A program made the translations under genes and the position numbers. Under the pieces are notes generated by a model. The model was given only the letters and a program-made list of their open reading frames with translations, did not search any database and was not told where the DNA came from. From NCBI GenBank assembly GCA_913057515.1, contig CAJXOJ010000009.1, positions 20,287 to 84,286 of the forward strand: a stretch of 64,000 nucleotides of DNA, read 5' to 3'. Below, piece by piece: positions 1 to 12,722 of this stretch (position 1 is its first letter; every line of letters begins with the position of its first letter). The DNA comes from an uncultured Cycloclasticus sp. GTDB lineage: Bacteria > Pseudomonadota > Gammaproteobacteria > Methylococcales > Cycloclasticaceae.

Positions 1-3033
<3,033 letters not shown>

Positions 3034-3178
3034 CTAGAAAAGGTATTTTGCCGCTATTGAAGGGGTAAGCTATTAATTGTTTTTATAAAAATGACGGCGA
3101 ATTTAATACTCTATTGGGTGAGCATTATGATAAACAAAGGAAAAACAGAAGATTTTATGGCTAATAATGGTTGAGCGT

Positions 3179-3204
3179 GTGAGTTGCCTTGCTTGGTGAC
3201 TCAC
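3179..3204. repeat. Imperfect inverted repeat, possible hairpin
   Basis: Two 10-base arms (GTGAGTTGCC and GGTGACTCAC) around a 6-base loop lie 145 bases after the czcA stop. No T-run follows, so it is not a typical intrinsic terminator; it may be an RNA stem or a protein site. The rest of 3034-3398 holds only the doubtful small ORF listed next. Confidence 0.4.
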
Positions 3205-3266
3205 TCGGCACTTTATTGGTTTAAAGTTAAAGGCAATAAAAGCACGTTGAAAGGAGGGTGAACGAG

Positions 3267-3392
3267 TTGAAACTCATAAAGTTACCGCTTATTCTTAGCC
3301 TGAAAAGCCATTGTCGGTATAACATTCTTAATGTTAGAATCGCCAGCAAATGTCTGTCTTTGCTGTTTAGTGAAAGCGTTGTTACTCGATAA
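3267..3392 (+). CDS. Possible 41-residue small protein or leader peptide
   Basis: A TTG codon preceded by a near-ideal ribosome binding site (AAGGAGG at 3251-3257) opens a 41-codon frame that stops seven bases before the ATG of the next gene. The peptide begins MKLIKLPLILSL and holds two Cys (residues 16 and 29). I recognise no family. The strong Shine-Dalgarno and the position directly before a metal-type small protein argue for translation; the rare start codon and lack of a recognisable product argue against it. Confidence 0.25.
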   Translation: MKLIKLPLILSLKSHCRYNILNVRIASKCLSLLFSESVVTR

Positions 3393-3398
3393 AATTGG

Positions 3399-3764
3399 AT
3401 GAAAAAACTTCTTATAACGTTTCTTATCTTGCTCTTGGTGATTGCGCCAGTCGTGCCGGCATCTAATCATTGCGCTGATATGGGCAATGCGGTTGCGGGT
3501 TCAATATCAAATATATCGAGTAGTGCAAATGAAAGCTCAGTACATGAGCATCATATGCCGACACGTGTTGTGAATGATACTAAGCCCGGTTGTGATTGTA
3601 CTAACAATATGGATTGTGTTGCTCACCTGTCAGTCTATGTGGCAATGAGCGATTTATCGGTCAAAACGCAGAGCTTTCCTTCCAATTTTCTAATTTATAA
3701 CGTCTCGTTATCTCCTAGCGAAACGATTTCACCTGAAATAAAACCCCCTAGTCCTTTCGTCTAA
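3399..3764 (+). CDS. Small exported His/Cys-rich protein in a metal-efflux cluster
   Basis: 121 residues with a clear signal peptide (MKKLL, a leucine/valine-rich core, then APVVPAS at about 16-22). The mature part has candidate metal ligands in short clusters: His24-Cys25, HEHHM at about 49-53, and a C-D-C, C, H series in the middle (PGCDC ... MDCVAH). The C-terminal third is Ser/Pro rich. It lies between two metal RND pump genes and precedes a TolC-type gene by about 150 bases, so a periplasmic metal-binding or sensing role is a reasonable inference. I do not recognise a named family. Confidence 0.7.
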   Translation: MKKLLITFLILLLVIAPVVPASNHCADMGNAVAGSISNISSSANESSVHEHHMPTRVVNDTKPGCDCTNNMDCVAHLSVYVAMSDLSVKTQSFPSNFLIYNVSLSPSETISPEIKPPSPFV

Positions 3765-3912
3765 ACAGAGGGTCAGTACGCTTGTTGTTTAAGCAATGAG
3801 CATCTTAGTATGGTAATGCATGCTTTAGCTTAGCTGTCGAGCTTAACCATAATAGCCCTCAAAAACCTTTTGTTGATAACACATAATCAACTTTCGAAAT
3901 GATGAGGACAGT

Positions 3913-5193
3913 ATGGTTTTATTTAAAAGATGGGTTCAATTTACACTATGTTTAGCTTTGTTTGGCACTGCCCATGCCGAAAACGCACATGCGCTATCAT
4001 TACAAGCAGCGCTTGATTTAGCGCTGCGAAATAACCCAAGTCTTGCAGAAATAAACGCAAGGTCTGAAGCAATGGCCTTTATTCCATCCCAAGTGGCGAC
4101 GTTACCTGACCCAGTGATCAGTTTTAATGCCTTGAATTTGCCGACAGATAGCTTTGATTTAGACCAAGAAAATATGACGCAATTACAGGCGGGTTTGACT
4201 CAGGCCATTCCGTTTCCGGGTAAGTTGAGATTACGTGGAGAGGGAGCAAGCCACGAGGCAAAAGCAGCCGCACATAATGTGACCGAGGCGCGATGGTTTT
4301 TGTTACGTGACGTGAAAAAAACGTGGTGGCACTTATTTTACCTTGATCACGCGCTTAAAATTATCGCTGCGAACCAAGGCTTGTTGAAACAGTTCGTTGA
4401 TATCGCACAAACTAAGTATCAAGTGGGCCAAGGCTTGCAACAGGATGTCTTACTCGCGCAATTAGAGCTGTCTAAACTGCTAGATAACACGCTTAGTTTA
4501 CAGGCAGCTCGTGATGCGGTTAGGGCGCGTTTAAATAGGTTGATTGATCGTTCAGCAGATCAAGTTATTAGTCTCGGTAACGTGCAGTTAGGCGACTTAC
4601 CCAACATCAAAGCAGAGAGTGAATTGTTTATCTATGCGGATAATCATCGTGCCTTGCTAGCGGCGCAACGGCAATCTGTGCAAGCGGCACACTCTCGTTT
4701 AGCACTTGCTGAGAAAGGCTTTTACCCAGACGTTAACATTGGGGCCTTTTATAGCGTTCGTGATGATATGCCTAACGGGCAAGAAAGGGCCGACTTTCTT
4801 AGTTTAAGACTGAGTATGAATATGCCTATTTTTACCGATAGCAAGCAACAAAAGGCGGTCGATCAACGTCATAAAGAAGTGCTGCAAAAAAAGTTTTCTT
4901 TACGTGATAAATCGAATCGTGTGCGCAGTGAAATATCCACCGCGTACAGCCAGTATCAACAAAGCAAGCAACAAGTTCAATTATTTAAAACGGGGATTAT
5001 TCCTCAAGCAAGGCAAACAGTGGCGTCGATGTTGGCGGGTTATCAGGTAGATAAGGTTGATTTTTTAAACTTAGTGCGCAGCCAAATGACCCTTTACAAC
5101 TATGAAACCCAATATTGGAAAGCCTTAACAAAAGCCAAGCAAGCATTGGCGCAATTAACTGCCGTGGTTGGCAAGGAAGAAATTTATGAGTAA
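3913..5193 (+). CDS. TolC-family outer-membrane channel of the Cus-type system
   Basis: Outer-membrane efflux channel that should complete the tripartite pump with the next two genes. 426 residues, normal for the CusC/CzcC branch. It has a signal peptide ending near AHA (about 20-22), two outer-membrane efflux protein repeats (roughly 30-220 and 240-420), the family-typical ALDLALRNNP near the start, and long helical Gln/Lys/Ala-rich stretches. GAGGAC lies 7 bases before the ATG. The last 8 bases overlap the adaptor gene, indicating translational coupling in a C-B-A order operon. Confidence 0.93.
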   Translation: MVLFKRWVQFTLCLALFGTAHAENAHALSLQAALDLALRNNPSLAEINARSEAMAFIPSQVATLPDPVISFNALNLPTDSFDLDQENMTQLQAGLTQAIPFPGKLRLRGEGASHEAKAAAHNVTEARWFLLRDVKKTWWHLFYLDHALKIIAANQGLLKQFVDIAQTKYQVGQGLQQDVLLAQLELSKLLDNTLSLQAARDAVRARLNRLIDRSADQVISLGNVQLGDLPNIKAESELFIYADNHRALLAAQRQSVQAAHSRLALAEKGFYPDVNIGAFYSVRDDMPNGQERADFLSLRLSMNMPIFTDSKQQKAVDQRHKEVLQKKFSLRDKSNRVRSEISTAYSQYQQSKQQVQLFKTGIIPQARQTVASMLAGYQVDKVDFLNLVRSQMTLYNYETQYWKALTKAKQALAQLTAVVGKEEIYE

Positions 5194-6628
5194 TAAGATA
5201 TTATCAATAGTAGCACTGGCGATACTGACGATAGGACTACTGGCGGGATATTGGTTTGCATCGACCCAACAGCAGCCTAGTATGCCCAGCGCAGAAGAGG
5301 TAAAAAGTGATATTTTGTTTTATCGGAATCCAATGAACGCAGAAATTACATCCCCTATACCAGCAAAAGACGATATGGGGATGGACTATATACCGGTATA
5401 TGCCGATCAAAATAAAACCGAGCCAGCAAAAATTCTATTTTACCGAAACCCGATGAATCCAGACATGACCTCAGCTGTGCCAGCGCAAGATGAAATGGGT
5501 ATGGATTATTTGCCAGTGTATGCGGAGGAAGATCAGCGCGATGATTCGCCAACGGGTACGGTTAAAATTGACGGTGTAACAACGCAGAATATAGGAGTTA
5601 GAACATCCAAGGCAGTTGAGTTAGCTATGTCGCATACCGTTAGGGCGGTTGGCCGTGTCGATTACGATGAAGAAAAAATGGTTCGTCTACACCCAAAAAC
5701 TGAAGGTTGGGTCAAAGACATGTATGTGGATAAAAGCGGTCAATGGGTTAAAGAAGATACCCCTTTGTTAAGTATTTATTCTCCTCAATTGGTGGCCAGT
5801 CAGGAGGAGTATTTATTGGCGCTTAAAAACCTTAAAGCCTTGGAAAAAAGCCCAATTGATACGATACGTCATGGTGCTGAAGCGTTGTTAAATAGCTCAC
5901 GCGAGCGTCTTAAACTATTAGACTTTCCAGTGCATCAGATGGCAGAGCTAGATCAGTCTCACCGGATAAAAAAGAGCATTCATATTCACAGCCCAAAAGA
6001 AGGCGTTGTAGTGAAAATTGGTGCGCGAGAAGGTCAGTTTGTTGGCCCTAAAACGCAAATATATATGATCGCCGATCTAAGAAAAGTTTGGGTATACGCG
6101 AATATTTATGAGTATGAGTTACCGTGGGTGAAAGAGGGTGATTCGGTGGAAATGCAATTGGTCGGTATTCCAGGTCGAGTTTTTAAAGGGCATTTAGCCT
6201 ATATCTACCCCTACGCGGAATTAAAAACGCGAACCATCAAAGTGCGTTTGGTGTTTGATAATTCAGAGTTATTGTTGAAGCCCAATATGTTGGCAGATCT
6301 TAAAATTTATGCGAATCAGCAAAATAATCAGGTGGTTATTCCCTCAGAAGCGGTGGTTCGTTCAGGCTCACGGAAGCAAGTGTTTGTGGTAAGAGGCGAA
6401 GGTAAATTTGAACCAAGGTTGGTGACGCTGGGGCTGGAATCTGAAGGCAAGGTTGCAATTTTAGAGGGGCTAAAACTGGGCGAAGAAGTGGTGACTTCTG
6501 GCCAGTTTTTGATTGACTCTGAATCAAAGTTACATGAAGCGACGGCGAAAATGCTCGAATTAATGTCGGATGATAATACGCCGACGAGTGATCAAGTGAA
6601 GCTATCTAAGGAGCCAGCGCATGATTGA
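5186..6628 (+). CDS. cusB: CusB-like periplasmic adaptor with two heavy-metal-binding-like domains
   Basis: Membrane-fusion protein linking the CusA pump to the TolC channel. I start it at the ATG at 5186 (after GGAAG), giving MSNKILS and a membrane anchor at about 7-25; an upstream TTG at 5168 is less likely. The N-terminus has a tandem duplication of a roughly 30-residue segment (about 43-72 and 83-112), each with FYRNPMN ... MGMDY(I/L)PVY. This resembles the small metal-binding domain of copper adaptors but in the Cys-free form in which methionines remain. Barrel-sandwich, helical hairpin and beta domains follow, with the lipoyl-like half motif HIHSPKEGVVV near 272. It overlaps both neighbours by 8 bases, so the three proteins are surely made together. 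480 residues. Confidence 0.92.
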   Translation: MSNKILSIVALAILTIGLLAGYWFASTQQQPSMPSAEEVKSDILFYRNPMNAEITSPIPAKDDMGMDYIPVYADQNKTEPAKILFYRNPMNPDMTSAVPAQDEMGMDYLPVYAEEDQRDDSPTGTVKIDGVTTQNIGVRTSKAVELAMSHTVRAVGRVDYDEEKMVRLHPKTEGWVKDMYVDKSGQWVKEDTPLLSIYSPQLVASQEEYLLALKNLKALEKSPIDTIRHGAEALLNSSRERLKLLDFPVHQMAELDQSHRIKKSIHIHSPKEGVVVKIGAREGQFVGPKTQIYMIADLRKVWVYANIYEYELPWVKEGDSVEMQLVGIPGRVFKGHLAYIYPYAELKTRTIKVRLVFDNSELLLKPNMLADLKIYANQQNNQVVIPSEAVVRSGSRKQVFVVRGEGKFEPRLVTLGLESEGKVAILEGLKLGEEVVTSGQFLIDSESKLHEATAKMLELMSDDNTPTSDQVKLSKEPAHD

Positions 6629-9600
6629 TTTAATCATCGATGGCTCGATAAAAGACCGCTTTATGGTGTTAATAGCAACGCTGATTATTGCAGTGGCGGG
6701 TTTATGGAGTTATCAGCATACCTATTTGGATGCAATCCCCGATTTATCGGATGTGCAGGTGATCGTATTTACCAAATATGCGGGGCAGGCGCCGCAGGTC
6801 GTTGAAGATCAGGTGACCTATCCATTAACGACGGCTATGTTGTCGGTACCACGTTCTAAAATTGTCCGTGGCTATTCATTTTTTGGTTATTCATTCGTTT
6901 ATATTATTTTTGAAGACGGTACAGATATGTACTGGGCACGCTCGCGGGTGCTTGAGTCACTCAATTTTGTTAGCAGTAAACTCCCTGAGGGCGTGACCCC
7001 AACGCTTGGCCCCGATGCTACCGGCGTTGGCTGGGTTTATGAATATGCTTTAGTGGATAAAACCGGGAAGCATGATTTAGCTCAGCTACGCTCCATTCAA
7101 GACTGGTATTTACGTTACCCGCTACAAACGGTTCACGGGGTTGCGGAAGTCGCTTCGGTGGGTGGTTATGTTAAACAATATCAGGTTGAAGTGGACCCCA
7201 ATGCGTTGCAAGCATACGGCATTACGCTCGCTAAGGTTAAGCAAGCCATTAAACGCTCAAATAACGATGTGGGCGGGCGCTTAATAGAAGTAGCTGAAAC
7301 TGAATATATGGTGCGTGGACTAGGTTATATTCGTTCCTTGGAGGATTTAAATAGCATTCCTGTTGGGGTTGATTCTAATGGCACACCGATTCGTTTAAAG
7401 GATATCGCTCATATTCATACCGGGCCAGAGTTAAGGCGTGGTTTAGCAGAGCTAAACGGTGAGGGAGAAGTGGCCGGTGGGGTGGTTATTATGCGATACG
7501 GTGAAAACGCCTTATCGACCATCGAGGGGGTACGAAAAAAACTGCAAGAACTTAAAAAAAGTCTGCCAGCAGGTGTTGAAATTGTGCCTGTCTATGATCG
7601 AGGTAATTTGATTGAACGTGCCGTTGCCAGCCTAAATTCATCCTTATTACAGGAGCTTGCGGTGGTTAGCCTAGTGGTTATTTTGTTCTTATTGCATGTG
7701 CGCTCAGCCTTGGTTGCCATTATTACCCTGCCTATGGGTATATTAATGGCGTTTATTGTGATGAAAGTGCAAGGGCTAAACGCTAATATCATGTCATTAG
7801 GTGGCATAGCTATTACCATCGGTACAATGGTCGACGGTGCTATTGTGATGGTAGAAAATGCACATAAACACTTAGCGAAAGCGACTACAGAAAAGGGTGC
7901 TGAGCTCAGCGATGATGAACGCTGGAAGACCATTGGCGTAGCGTCGCGAGAAGTGGGCCCTGCGTTGTTTTTCTCCTTATTGATTATTACCGTCTCCTTT
8001 TTGCCTATTTTTACCATGCAAGCACAAGAAGGCCGAATGTTTAGCCCATTGGCGTTCACCGCCTCCTATGCGATGGCCGCCGCAGCCATATTAGCAGTAA
8101 CGTTGGTGCCGGTTATGATGGGGTATTTTATTCGCGGCAAGGTGGTTACCGAACACGAAAACCCAATTAATCGCTGGATACACGCGATGCACACCCCAGT
8201 ACTAAAGCTGGCGATGCAGTGGCGCAAGGCAACGGTTTTATTGGCGTTGTGTTTGGTTTTATTAACGGCATATCCATTTTCAAAACTGGGTAGTGAATTT
8301 ATGCCGCCGTTAGACGAGGGCGATATTTTGTATATGCCAACAACCTTTCCGGGTATATCCATTACCAAAGCAAAAGAGTTGTTACAGCAAACCGATAAAA
8401 TTTTAAAAACCTTTCCCGAAGTGCAACATGTGTTTGGCAAGGTGGGGCGAGCAGAAACGGCTACCGACGCTGCGCCATTATCGATGATAGAAACCACTAT
8501 TCGTTTAAAGCCAAAAGAAGAATGGCCCGACCCAGGCAAAACAACCCAGCAATTAATGGATGAAATGGATCAGGCGATAAAATTCCCAGGCTTGGCTAAT
8601 GCGTGGACAATGCCGATTAAAACGCGGATTGATATGTTGTCTACGGGCATTAAAACGCCAGTCGGCATTAAAGTTTCTGGCCCTGATTTAAACGTTCTTC
8701 AATCCTTATCTGGGCAGATCGAGCAAGCGATGAAAACGATACCAGAAACCACCTCGGCCTTTGGTGATCGCGCAGTGGGTGGTTATTATTTGGATTTTGA
8801 TATTAACCGAGAAGCAGCATCGCGTTATGGCCTAACGACCGGTGATATACAAGACGTCATACAAAGCGCTATTGGCGGTATGAATATTACCGAAACAATC
8901 GAAGGGTTAGAGCGATATCCCGTTAATGTACGTTACCCACGTGAGTTACGTGATGACGTTGAGAGTTTAAAACGGGTACTAATAGCAACATCAACGGGTA
9001 GCCAAATTCCGCTAGCGCAGGTCGCCGAATTAACTTATAGGCGAGGGCCACCGGTTATTAAAAGTGAAAATTCACGGCCCAATGCCTGGATATATGTAGA
9101 TATAAGTAGCTCGGATATTGGAGGTTTTGTTAACAAAGCAAAACAAGTGTTAGCCGATCAGGTGAAGGTACCAGCGGGTTATACAGTGGTTTGGTCAGGT
9201 CAATTTGAGTATATGGAGCGCGCAGCAAAACGGCTACAGATTGTTGTTCCGGTTACACTAATGATTATATTTATTTTGTTGTACCTTAATTTCCGCAACC
9301 TAGTCGAACCTATTATTGTCATGTTGGCGCTACCGTTTGGTGTGATCGGCGGCATTTGGATGATTTATTTAAATGACTACAACTTATCGGTGGCAGTGTA
9401 TGTTGGCTTTATCGCGCTAGCGGGGATGGCGGCAGAAATTGGCGTATTGGTCCTTAGCTTTATTGATATGGAGGTCGCTAAACGTCGGGCAGCCAGTCTT
9501 CAGCCACTATCGCCAATGGACATAATTGAAGCCAGCCAACAAGCAACCTCAATGCGTGTGCGGCCGGTTGTGATGACAGCGGTTTCGACTATGGCAGGGT

Positions 9601-9758
9601 TGATTCCTATCATGCTCAGTAGTAGTACAGGGTCGGATGTAACACACCGTATAGCAGCACCGATGTTAGGTGGCATGTTAACAGTTTTAGTGTTGAATTT
9701 ATTGGTGCTGCCCGTCATCTACAGCTTTGTATTGCAGTACGAGGAAGCAAAAAAGTAA
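6621..9758 (+). CDS. cusA: CusA-like copper/silver RND efflux pump
   Basis: Inner-membrane RND pump exporting monovalent Cu/Ag, 1045 residues, full length. The fourth helix reads ITIGTMVDGAIVMVENAHK (about 399-416), the HME-4 signature of CusA/SilA, with Asp405 at the proton-relay position. Three methionines at 572, 622 and 672 match the substrate methionines known from E. coli CusA (573, 623, 672). The start overlaps the adaptor stop by 8 bases. A hairpin about 70 bases after the stop probably ends the operon. No copper-responsive regulator gene is visible next to it. Confidence 0.95.
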   Translation: MIDLIIDGSIKDRFMVLIATLIIAVAGLWSYQHTYLDAIPDLSDVQVIVFTKYAGQAPQVVEDQVTYPLTTAMLSVPRSKIVRGYSFFGYSFVYIIFEDGTDMYWARSRVLESLNFVSSKLPEGVTPTLGPDATGVGWVYEYALVDKTGKHDLAQLRSIQDWYLRYPLQTVHGVAEVASVGGYVKQYQVEVDPNALQAYGITLAKVKQAIKRSNNDVGGRLIEVAETEYMVRGLGYIRSLEDLNSIPVGVDSNGTPIRLKDIAHIHTGPELRRGLAELNGEGEVAGGVVIMRYGENALSTIEGVRKKLQELKKSLPAGVEIVPVYDRGNLIERAVASLNSSLLQELAVVSLVVILFLLHVRSALVAIITLPMGILMAFIVMKVQGLNANIMSLGGIAITIGTMVDGAIVMVENAHKHLAKATTEKGAELSDDERWKTIGVASREVGPALFFSLLIITVSFLPIFTMQAQEGRMFSPLAFTASYAMAAAAILAVTLVPVMMGYFIRGKVVTEHENPINRWIHAMHTPVLKLAMQWRKATVLLALCLVLLTAYPFSKLGSEFMPPLDEGDILYMPTTFPGISITKAKELLQQTDKILKTFPEVQHVFGKVGRAETATDAAPLSMIETTIRLKPKEEWPDPGKTTQQLMDEMDQAIKFPGLANAWTMPIKTRIDMLSTGIKTPVGIKVSGPDLNVLQSLSGQIEQAMKTIPETTSAFGDRAVGGYYLDFDINREAASRYGLTTGDIQDVIQSAIGGMNITETIEGLERYPVNVRYPRELRDDVESLKRVLIATSTGSQIPLAQVAELTYRRGPPVIKSENSRPNAWIYVDISSSDIGGFVNKAKQVLADQVKVPAGYTVVWSGQFEYMERAAKRLQIVVPVTLMIIFILLYLNFRNLVEPIIVMLALPFGVIGGIWMIYLNDYNLSVAVYVGFIALAGMAAEIGVLVLSFIDMEVAKRRAASLQPLSPMDIIEASQQATSMRVRPVVMTAVSTMAGLIPIMLSSSTGSDVTHRIAAPMLGGMLTVLVLNLLVLPVIYSFVLQYEEAKK

Positions 9759-9829
9759 AAAGATCAGAACAAAGCAAAACTAGCTTTTTTGGTTAATGTT
9801 GATGATTTGATAAAAATTAGTTTGGTGAC

Positions 9830-9860
9830 AAGGAGTTACTTCAGTAGAGTAATTCCTTTT
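9830..9860 (+). terminator. Probable terminator of the cus operon
   Basis: Eleven-base arms (AAGGAGTTACT / AGTAATTCCTT, one G-T wobble) around a 7-base loop, followed by only a few T's. Lies 72 bases after the cusA stop. A weaker 5-bp stem followed by T's sits at 9771-9790. Confidence 0.5.
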
Positions 9861-9936
9861 AAGAAATAGGGACGTAGAGTGTTAATAACTAATGGTTTCA
9901 CCGTGTATGTGAGGTGAGTTTGTTCGTGAGCTAAGG

Positions 9937-10182
9937 TTGTCAAGTGCAAAAATACTATTAGATGGTGTCGAAGTAACAATAGAAAATTTAAACAATTATG
10001 ATCGACTGCTGGGTCAGGTGAAAGGGTGCCCAAGTATTCAAAGAGCTTTAATCGGTATTCAATTGATCACAAAATATGTTTGTGTAGGAAAAGTGTTGGG
10101 CATAAATTTTGATGTTTTTAACCCTTTATTTGATGTGGTGTTGGCTTTAGAAAAAAGACTAACGGTAACATTGCCAAGGTAA
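9937..10182 (+). CDS. Doubtful 81-residue ORF overlapping the 3' end of the MFS gene
   Basis: TTG-started frame with AAGG just before it. The product (MSSAKILLDGVEV...) has no recognised family. The last 65 bases run antisense through the end of the emrB-like gene. The part before 10118 fills an otherwise empty gap, which is why I keep it, at low confidence. Confidence 0.22.
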   Translation: MSSAKILLDGVEVTIENLNNYDRLLGQVKGCPSIQRALIGIQLITKYVCVGKVLGINFDVFNPLFDVVLALEKRLTVTLPR

Positions 10183-11623
10183 CCCACATCATTAAACGAA
10201 AGTCTTGTAAGTAAGCCAAACCGGCTGCTTGGCGTGTTACTTCGGCGTTAAGTATGGTTAAGGTTTGTAAATTCCCTAATTGGAAGACCTCTGATTCCAT
10301 TGCTCGTCTTAATGCTAAATTAAATGGGTTTATAAAGCTTGAAAAAGCAGCATGGTTCGCTTGTGTATGTACGGAAAGGTAGCTAATGACGACAGAAATA
10401 CCGATGCCACTGCCGAGATTACGAAGCAGGCTATATAAAGCAGTTGCTTCGCCTCGAAAATGTGGGGATAACGTTGAGAAAGCGATGGTTGATAATGGCA
10501 CATAAATAAACCCCATGCCTACGCCTTGTAGAATGCCAGTGAATATAATCTCAAAGCTATCAACATTGGGCGTGAAAAAAGTCATTTCCCATAATGCATA
10601 AGCGCTGAGTGTAATGCCGGCAAAGATAATATAACGGTCATCAATTCTCCCTGATAAACGGGCTACTGCAAACATTGAAAGCATGGTGCCAATACCACGG
10701 GGTGCCAGTATATTCCCAACATCTATGACGGGATATCCCATCAAGCTTTGCATGTATGGAGGTAATAGCACTAAGGAGGAAAACATGGTGAAGCCTACTA
10801 TGAAAATAAATATCAGCCCAACATTGAAGTTAAAGTCTTTGAATAATGCAGGCTCAATAAATGGGTGCTTATGGGTAAACATATGGGCAATAAATAGGTA
10901 AAAAGCCAAACCTGATACACATGCTTCAATAATGATCTCGATATGGTTGAACCAATTGAGTGAATGGCCACGATCTAGCATCATCTGTAAAGCTCCAATA
11001 CTAATCGCTAATAATGTAAAGCCTAGTAAATCAAATCGCTTAGAACGATCAATTTTGGTTTCAGGCAAAAATGAAGCGAGCCCAAACCAAGCAAGTAAAC
11101 CAAAAGGAACATTGATATAAAAAACCCAGCGCCAATTATAATATTCAGTTAATAAGCCGCCCAACGAAGGGCCTAAAATGGGCCCTACCATCACGCCGAC
11201 TCCCCACATAGCCATTGCTGAACCATGGCGTTCACGAGGATAAATATCGAGTAATACCGCTTGTGATAAAGGAATTAAGCTGGCGCCAAAAATGCCTTGA
11301 AGCACTCTAAATGACACAATTTGAGTTAAATTTTGTGCTGCACCACATAGCATAGAGGCAACTGTAAAGCCAACCACTGACCAGATGAAAATACGCTTAC
11401 GACCAAAGCGATTGCTAACGAAGCCTGTTAGCGGCATAAAAATGGCTGTTGCAATAATATAAGAGGTGAGCACCCAAGAAATTTGATCTTGTGTTGTCCC
11501 CATATTGCCTTGCATATTAGGCAATGCAACGTTGGCTATGGTTGTATCCAATGCTTGCATCGTTGTTGCCAGCATGACGGATAAAGTAATAAGCCCACGG
11601 TGTTTTACTGGTGTGGTTTCCAC
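10118..11623 (-). CDS. DHA2-family (EmrB-like) MFS multidrug transporter
   Basis: Proton-driven drug exporter of the 14-helix DHA2 family, 501 residues. It opens with LITLSVMLATTMQALDTTIANVALP (shown in parts: LDTTIANVALP at about 25-35), the DHA2 motif D1. FGRKR at about 73-77 is the loop 2-3 motif and GPILGPSLGG at about 150-160 the antiporter motif C. It follows the HlyD-family gene by 19 bases, and the two should form an EmrAB-type pump with a TolC channel encoded elsewhere. The substrate is unknown. Confidence 0.93.
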   Translation of the reverse strand: METTPVKHRGLITLSVMLATTMQALDTTIANVALPNMQGNMGTTQDQISWVLTSYIIATAIFMPLTGFVSNRFGRKRIFIWSVVGFTVASMLCGAAQNLTQIVSFRVLQGIFGASLIPLSQAVLLDIYPRERHGSAMAMWGVGVMVGPILGPSLGGLLTEYYNWRWVFYINVPFGLLAWFGLASFLPETKIDRSKRFDLLGFTLLAISIGALQMMLDRGHSLNWFNHIEIIIEACVSGLAFYLFIAHMFTHKHPFIEPALFKDFNFNVGLIFIFIVGFTMFSSLVLLPPYMQSLMGYPVIDVGNILAPRGIGTMLSMFAVARLSGRIDDRYIIFAGITLSAYALWEMTFFTPNVDSFEIIFTGILQGVGMGFIYVPLSTIAFSTLSPHFRGEATALYSLLRNLGSGIGISVVISYLSVHTQANHAAFSSFINPFNLALRRAMESEVFQLGNLQTLTILNAEVTRQAAGLAYLQDFRLMMWVTLAMLPLVFFLKPTPHQIKG

Positions 11624-11642
11624 AGTTATGATGCGTTAGCGA

Positions 11643-12722
11643 TCAAGGTGAAAACCCCCATAATTGGCGCTGATGCTGTGTATCAATTTCTACAACGGCA
11701 CTTAAGCCCATTATTAATTGAGGAGTGATGGGTGCATCCTCAAATTTAATTCTTACCGGTACACGTTGAGCAATTTTAACCCAGTTACCAGTCGCATTTT
11801 GTGCTGGAATTATTGCAAACTCAGCGCCCGTTGCTGGGCTTAAACTTTCTACACTACCTGTTAGTTCAGCATTAGGAAAAGCATCAATATGAATTGAAAC
11901 AGATTGTCCTGGGCGGACATAGGTTAAATCGGTCTCAGTAAAATTAGCCTCAACTCTTAGGCTATCGTTGACGACCAACAGTAAGGCAATTGCCCCGGCT
12001 TTAATATATTGACCATTGGTAGGGACTTTACTCACAATACCTGGGGATGAAGCACGTACTTTAGTCCATGAAAGGTTAATGTTTGCTTGTTCTAGTGCTG
12101 ATAATTTAGCCTTATAGCTGGGGTGCTCATTAATGGCTAAATCAACACTGCCACCAAGGCTCTGTGCGATACGATTTAGGCTTTGTTGTAACGTTATTAT
12201 TTGTTCCTCTGCCAAATCTGTACGTTGCTTTGCATCATCAAACCTAGAGGCGGATATGTAATTTTTAGTTAATAAATCAACTTGCCGGAGCTGCTCTTTT
12301 TTTGCAAAGGCATAATTTGTTTGAGCTACAGAAATTTCTGCCAATTTTTCGTTGTAACTGGCTTTTAGCGTCATCAATTCAGTCATTACTTGAGCCAACT
12401 CGGCCTTCGCCATATCAACCTTTACTTGGTAAGGCAAAGCATCAATGCGAAATAATAATTGGCCTGCTGAAACAAGCTCATTCTCTTTAACGAATATCTC
12501 TTTGACTGTACCCGCTACCTCAATGCTAACGGGCACCGTATCGGCCTTAAGGTAGGCATTATCAGTTTCAACAAAACGTCCGCCTTGAAGATAGATGACA
12601 CCTGCAAAAATTAACAATATGAGTGGAATGATAATTAATAAAATTAACCTTTTTAATCGGCGTGGTGATAACGATGGTGAATTTTCCGGTAAAGACTCTG
12701 GCTCGTTAAAAGGCTCACTCAT
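11643..12722 (-). CDS. HlyD/EmrA-family membrane fusion protein
   Basis: Periplasmic adaptor partner of the MFS pump, 359 residues. A Pro/Ser-rich cytoplasmic N-terminus is followed by one helix (about 26-45), then GRFVETDNAYLKAD, typical of EmrA, a lipoyl/coiled-coil region at about 60-215, and the second lipoyl half with VRASSPGIVSKVP at about 220. The ATG overlaps the stop of the MarR-type gene (ATGA), so the three genes form one operon led by the regulator, as in emrRAB. Confidence 0.92.
   Translation of the reverse strand: MSEPFNEPESLPENSPSLSPRRLKRLILLIIIPLILLIFAGVIYLQGGRFVETDNAYLKADTVPVSIEVAGTVKEIFVKENELVSAGQLLFRIDALPYQVKVDMAKAELAQVMTELMTLKASYNEKLAEISVAQTNYAFAKKEQLRQVDLLTKNYISASRFDDAKQRTDLAEEQIITLQQSLNRIAQSLGGSVDLAINEHPSYKAKLSALEQANINLSWTKVRASSPGIVSKVPTNGQYIKAGAIALLLVVNDSLRVEANFTETDLTYVRPGQSVSIHIDAFPNAELTGSVESLSPATGAEFAIIPAQNATGNWVKIAQRVPVRIKFEDAPITPQLIMGLSAVVEIDTQHQRQLWGFSP

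Noticed and set aside
5168..5185. TTG start for the CusB-like adaptor
   Set aside because: The ATG six codons downstream has a better ribosome site and a normal membrane anchor.
9862..9935. GGGACG after the cus terminator as a second GEMM riboswitch
   Set aside because: None of the other conserved blocks (CAAAC, GNRA-closed stem, GGCTGGG) is present.
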